Source of the DNA: Gammaproteobacteria bacterium
GTDB lineage: Bacteria > Pseudomonadota > Gammaproteobacteria > Pseudomonadales > Halieaceae
Assembly (NCBI GenBank): GCA_030428835.1
Contig: JAUIEP010000012.1
Span: 1 to 64,000 of the forward strand
Direction of reading: 5' to 3'
DNA length: 64,000 bases
Shown here: one piece after another, positions 62,278-64,000 of the stretch
Numbering within the stretch: the first letter of the stretch is position 1
How the letters are laid out: every line of letters begins with the position of its first letter
Notes under the pieces: model-generated
What the model saw: only the letters and a program-made list of their open reading frames with translations
Databases searched by the model: none
What the model was told of the DNA's origin: nothing
Program-made: the position numbers and the translations under genes

Positions 62278-63897
62278 TCACCTTGCCGTCAGCTTGCCTG
62301 CCAGTCGCAGGCTCAGCGCCGCGACTGTCAGCGAGGGATTGATGCCGCCGCTCGAGGGAAACACCGAGCTGTCGGCGATGTACAGGTTGTCGACACCGTG
62401 GACGCGATGCTCCGCGTCGCAGACGCTGTCGCGGGCGCTGCTGCCGAAGCGGCAGGTGCCGCACGCATGGGCGAGGCGCTCGTTGTTTTCCGCCTGCTTC
62501 AGCAGCAGGTACCGGTAGGGCTTGAGCTGCCGCGCCATCACGGCGCGAAATTGCGCGATGCGCTCCCGCTCCCCCTGTCCCGGCCGATACTGTAGCGCCA
62601 GGCGGTGGTGCCCGTCCTCCGCCAGGGTAACGCGGTTGTCGGGGAAGGGCAGGTCTTCCAGGGTGCTCGCCAGCAGCACGCTGCGCGCGAGCAACTTGCC
62701 GAGGCCGAAGCGCACGGCGGGACTGGCGAGGCCGAACAGGGCGGCGACCAGGCGGCCCGCGTCGCGCCGCAGCTCGCGTTGCATGTCCGCGACCAGCAAC
62801 GCGGCGGGGGGCAGGTAGCCGAAGGACTGCACCGAGCCCAGCTTGCCCGACTCGCCCTGGTAGAAGTCATTCCAGGCGATCTGCTTGATCAGCTCTCCCG
62901 GCACCGGCCGTTGCCGGGTGAACACCGCGTAGAGATCGACGTAGTGGCGCATCAGGTACCTGCCCACGAGGTCGGACTGGTTGCCCAGCCCGCGCGGCCA
63001 CGCGCTGCAGGCGGAGGCGAGGAGGAGCCGCGGGCTTTCCAGTGCGCCGGCCGCCAGGAAATAGCGCTCCCCGCGCAGCGCCAGCGGTGCGCCGTCGCGC
63101 ACACAGTGCAACTGCTGTACGCGCTCGCCATCGGCCTCGATACGCGTGACCTCGCAGTCGTCGAGCAGGACCGCGCCGTGCTGCCGCAACGCGGGTACCA
63201 GGCAGGTGCTCGCGCTGTCCCGCTTGCAGGGCCTGTCGCAGAGGTAGCTCTGGCAGGTGCGACAACCCGCGCTGAAGTCACAGGCCAGCGGCAGTGCATA
63301 GGGATGCAAACCGCGCTCGGCGAAAAAGTCGAACAGCTCGCGGTTGGGCGGCGACAGCGCCGGCGCCGCGGGGAATTCGCCCTGGTCCGGGCCGCGCATC
63401 GGGTCTCTGCCGCCGCGTACCCCGTAAAGCTGTTCCGCCGCGGCGTAATACTCGCGCAGCTCCGCGTGGCCCACGGGCCAGCGCTCGGGCAGCGCCGCGC
63501 CGGCGGCCGGGTGGTTGCCCGCCGGCGCAAAGTCTTCGGGGAAAAATCGTTCGAGGGCCATACCGTACAGCGCGGTTGAGCCGCCGGTGCCGGTACCGAT
63601 AAAGGGTGTGAAGGCGCGGGGGCGGGCGGCCGCGCTGCTGTCGACGATCTCATCCGGGTAGCGGCCCCCGGCGCGCAGCGCCTGTGTGGTTGACTCCCCG
63701 GCGGCATCCGGGTGGCGTTCAGGAAAGTCGCCGCGCAGGGCGCCACCCTTGTCCAGGTGGGAGCGGCCGCGCTCCACGAAGAGCACACGGCGCCCGGCCC
63801 TGGCCAGCGCATAGCCCAGCGTGGCGCCGCCCATGCCCGTGCCCACAATGATGTCGTCCCAGCGCGCGCCGGCGATGTCCTGATAGGAAATTGGCAT
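62278..63897 (-). CDS. GMC-family FAD oxidoreductase
   Basis: 539 aa from ATG 63897. FAD-binding Rossmann motif DIIVGTGMGGATLGYALARAGRRVLFVERG, the GMC signature with TGTGGSTALYGMA, a Cys-rich stretch CDFSAGCRTCQSYLCDRPCK typical of one bacterial subgroup, and the C-terminal HACGTCRFG plus YIADSSVFPSSGGINPSLTVAALSLRLA. Catalytic His is likely in HACGTCRFG/INPSLT. Oxidises an alcohol or sugar, or a terpenoid hydroxyl. First gene of a minus-strand pair with the methyltransferase; its promoter region is the AT-rich stretch at 63901-63930. Confidence 0.92.
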   Translation of the reverse strand: MPISYQDIAGARWDDIIVGTGMGGATLGYALARAGRRVLFVERGRSHLDKGGALRGDFPERHPDAAGESTTQALRAGGRYPDEIVDSSAAARPRAFTPFIGTGTGGSTALYGMALERFFPEDFAPAGNHPAAGAALPERWPVGHAELREYYAAAEQLYGVRGGRDPMRGPDQGEFPAAPALSPPNRELFDFFAERGLHPYALPLACDFSAGCRTCQSYLCDRPCKRDSASTCLVPALRQHGAVLLDDCEVTRIEADGERVQQLHCVRDGAPLALRGERYFLAAGALESPRLLLASACSAWPRGLGNQSDLVGRYLMRHYVDLYAVFTRQRPVPGELIKQIAWNDFYQGESGKLGSVQSFGYLPPAALLVADMQRELRRDAGRLVAALFGLASPAVRFGLGKLLARSVLLASTLEDLPFPDNRVTLAEDGHHRLALQYRPGQGERERIAQFRAVMARQLKPYRYLLLKQAENNERLAHACGTCRFGSSARDSVCDAEHRVHGVDNLYIADSSVFPSSGGINPSLTVAALSLRLAGKLTAR

Positions 63898-64000
63898 GTT
63901 GCGCTATAACCAATAAAAATGCTTATAATCTAGCCACATGCCCGATTGGCATAGAGGTCGCGGTTTACCCCGTCTGCGGACCGGAAGGGACGGGCAGCGC
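63898..64000. promoter_or_regulatory. AT-rich promoter region before the GMC gene
   Basis: The 30 bp upstream of the GMC start (ctataaccaataaaaatgct then tataatc) are far richer in A/T than their surroundings. They include a perfect TATAAT (63924-63929) for plus-strand transcription, leading out of the window, and CTTATA/TATAAG for the minus strand. No -35 box is convincing in either direction, so use as a divergent promoter is likely but unproven. Confidence 0.4.

Overview
This 64 kb window is uniformly GC-rich and densely coding. It looks like the chromosome of a heterotrophic, probably aquatic gammaproteobacterium: RecA is of gammaproteobacterial type and is followed by recX, there are two large TonB-dependent receptors, and a PEP-CTERM/exosortase-A locus is present. 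The mix (sulfatase, several LLM flavin oxidoreductases, malonyl-CoA decarboxylase, DUF2236 oxygenase) would suit the Halieaceae/Cellvibrionales area, but that placement is an inference. I see no rRNA, tRNA, CRISPR array, prophage or intact insertion sequence.

Layout. 0-8 kb: partial AraC regulator; a TonB receptor plus MpaB/DUF2236 oxygenase unit with a divergent AraC gene; an SDR, SnoaL-like, amidohydrolase catabolic unit. 8-14.5 kb: alpha/beta hydrolase, malonyl-CoA decarboxylase, a secreted glycine-rich protein with an exosortase-like C-terminal tail, a serine beta-lactamase-family protein, a DUF4136 lipoprotein. 14.5-20.8 kb: amidohydrolase, TonB receptor, dihydrodipicolinate-reductase-like dehydrogenase, a pair of 70-bp REP-like palindromes, an HExxH membrane protein, a SIMPL protein. 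21-26 kb: a compact set with GCS2 ligase overlapping an aspartoacylase-like hydrolase, then GFA, LLM oxidoreductase and GST-like genes. 26-28 kb: recA with a LexA box, an 18-bp repeat in its leader and an intrinsic terminator before recX. 28-39 kb: mixed oxidoreductases and transport, including a nucleoside transporter overlapping a DUF3445 heme N-demethylase and a Tat-exported MDR reductase. 39-45 kb: arfB, a methyltransferase, a sulfatase, a 640-bp repeat-rich non-coding stretch, and recQ.

45-55 kb carries a GGDEF-EAL protein and the exosortase-associated genes: TIGR03013-type sugar transferase, acyl-CoA ligase, PLP decarboxylase, a low-molecular-weight tyrosine phosphatase and two tandem FeeM-like N-acyl amino acid synthase (PEP-CTERM acyltransferase) genes. 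No exosortase gene is in the window. Directly downstream (55.8-61.4 kb) is a translationally coupled trio: a ThiF-nitroreductase fusion, a GT1-type glycosyltransferase and an RND/MMPL exporter. It converges with a methyltransferase plus GMC oxidoreductase pair (61.4-63.9 kb). Together these look like a biosynthesis, decoration and export cluster for an N-acyl amino acid-derived or other lipid-like metabolite. This is the best candidate here for an undescribed system; the chemistry is inferred, not shown.
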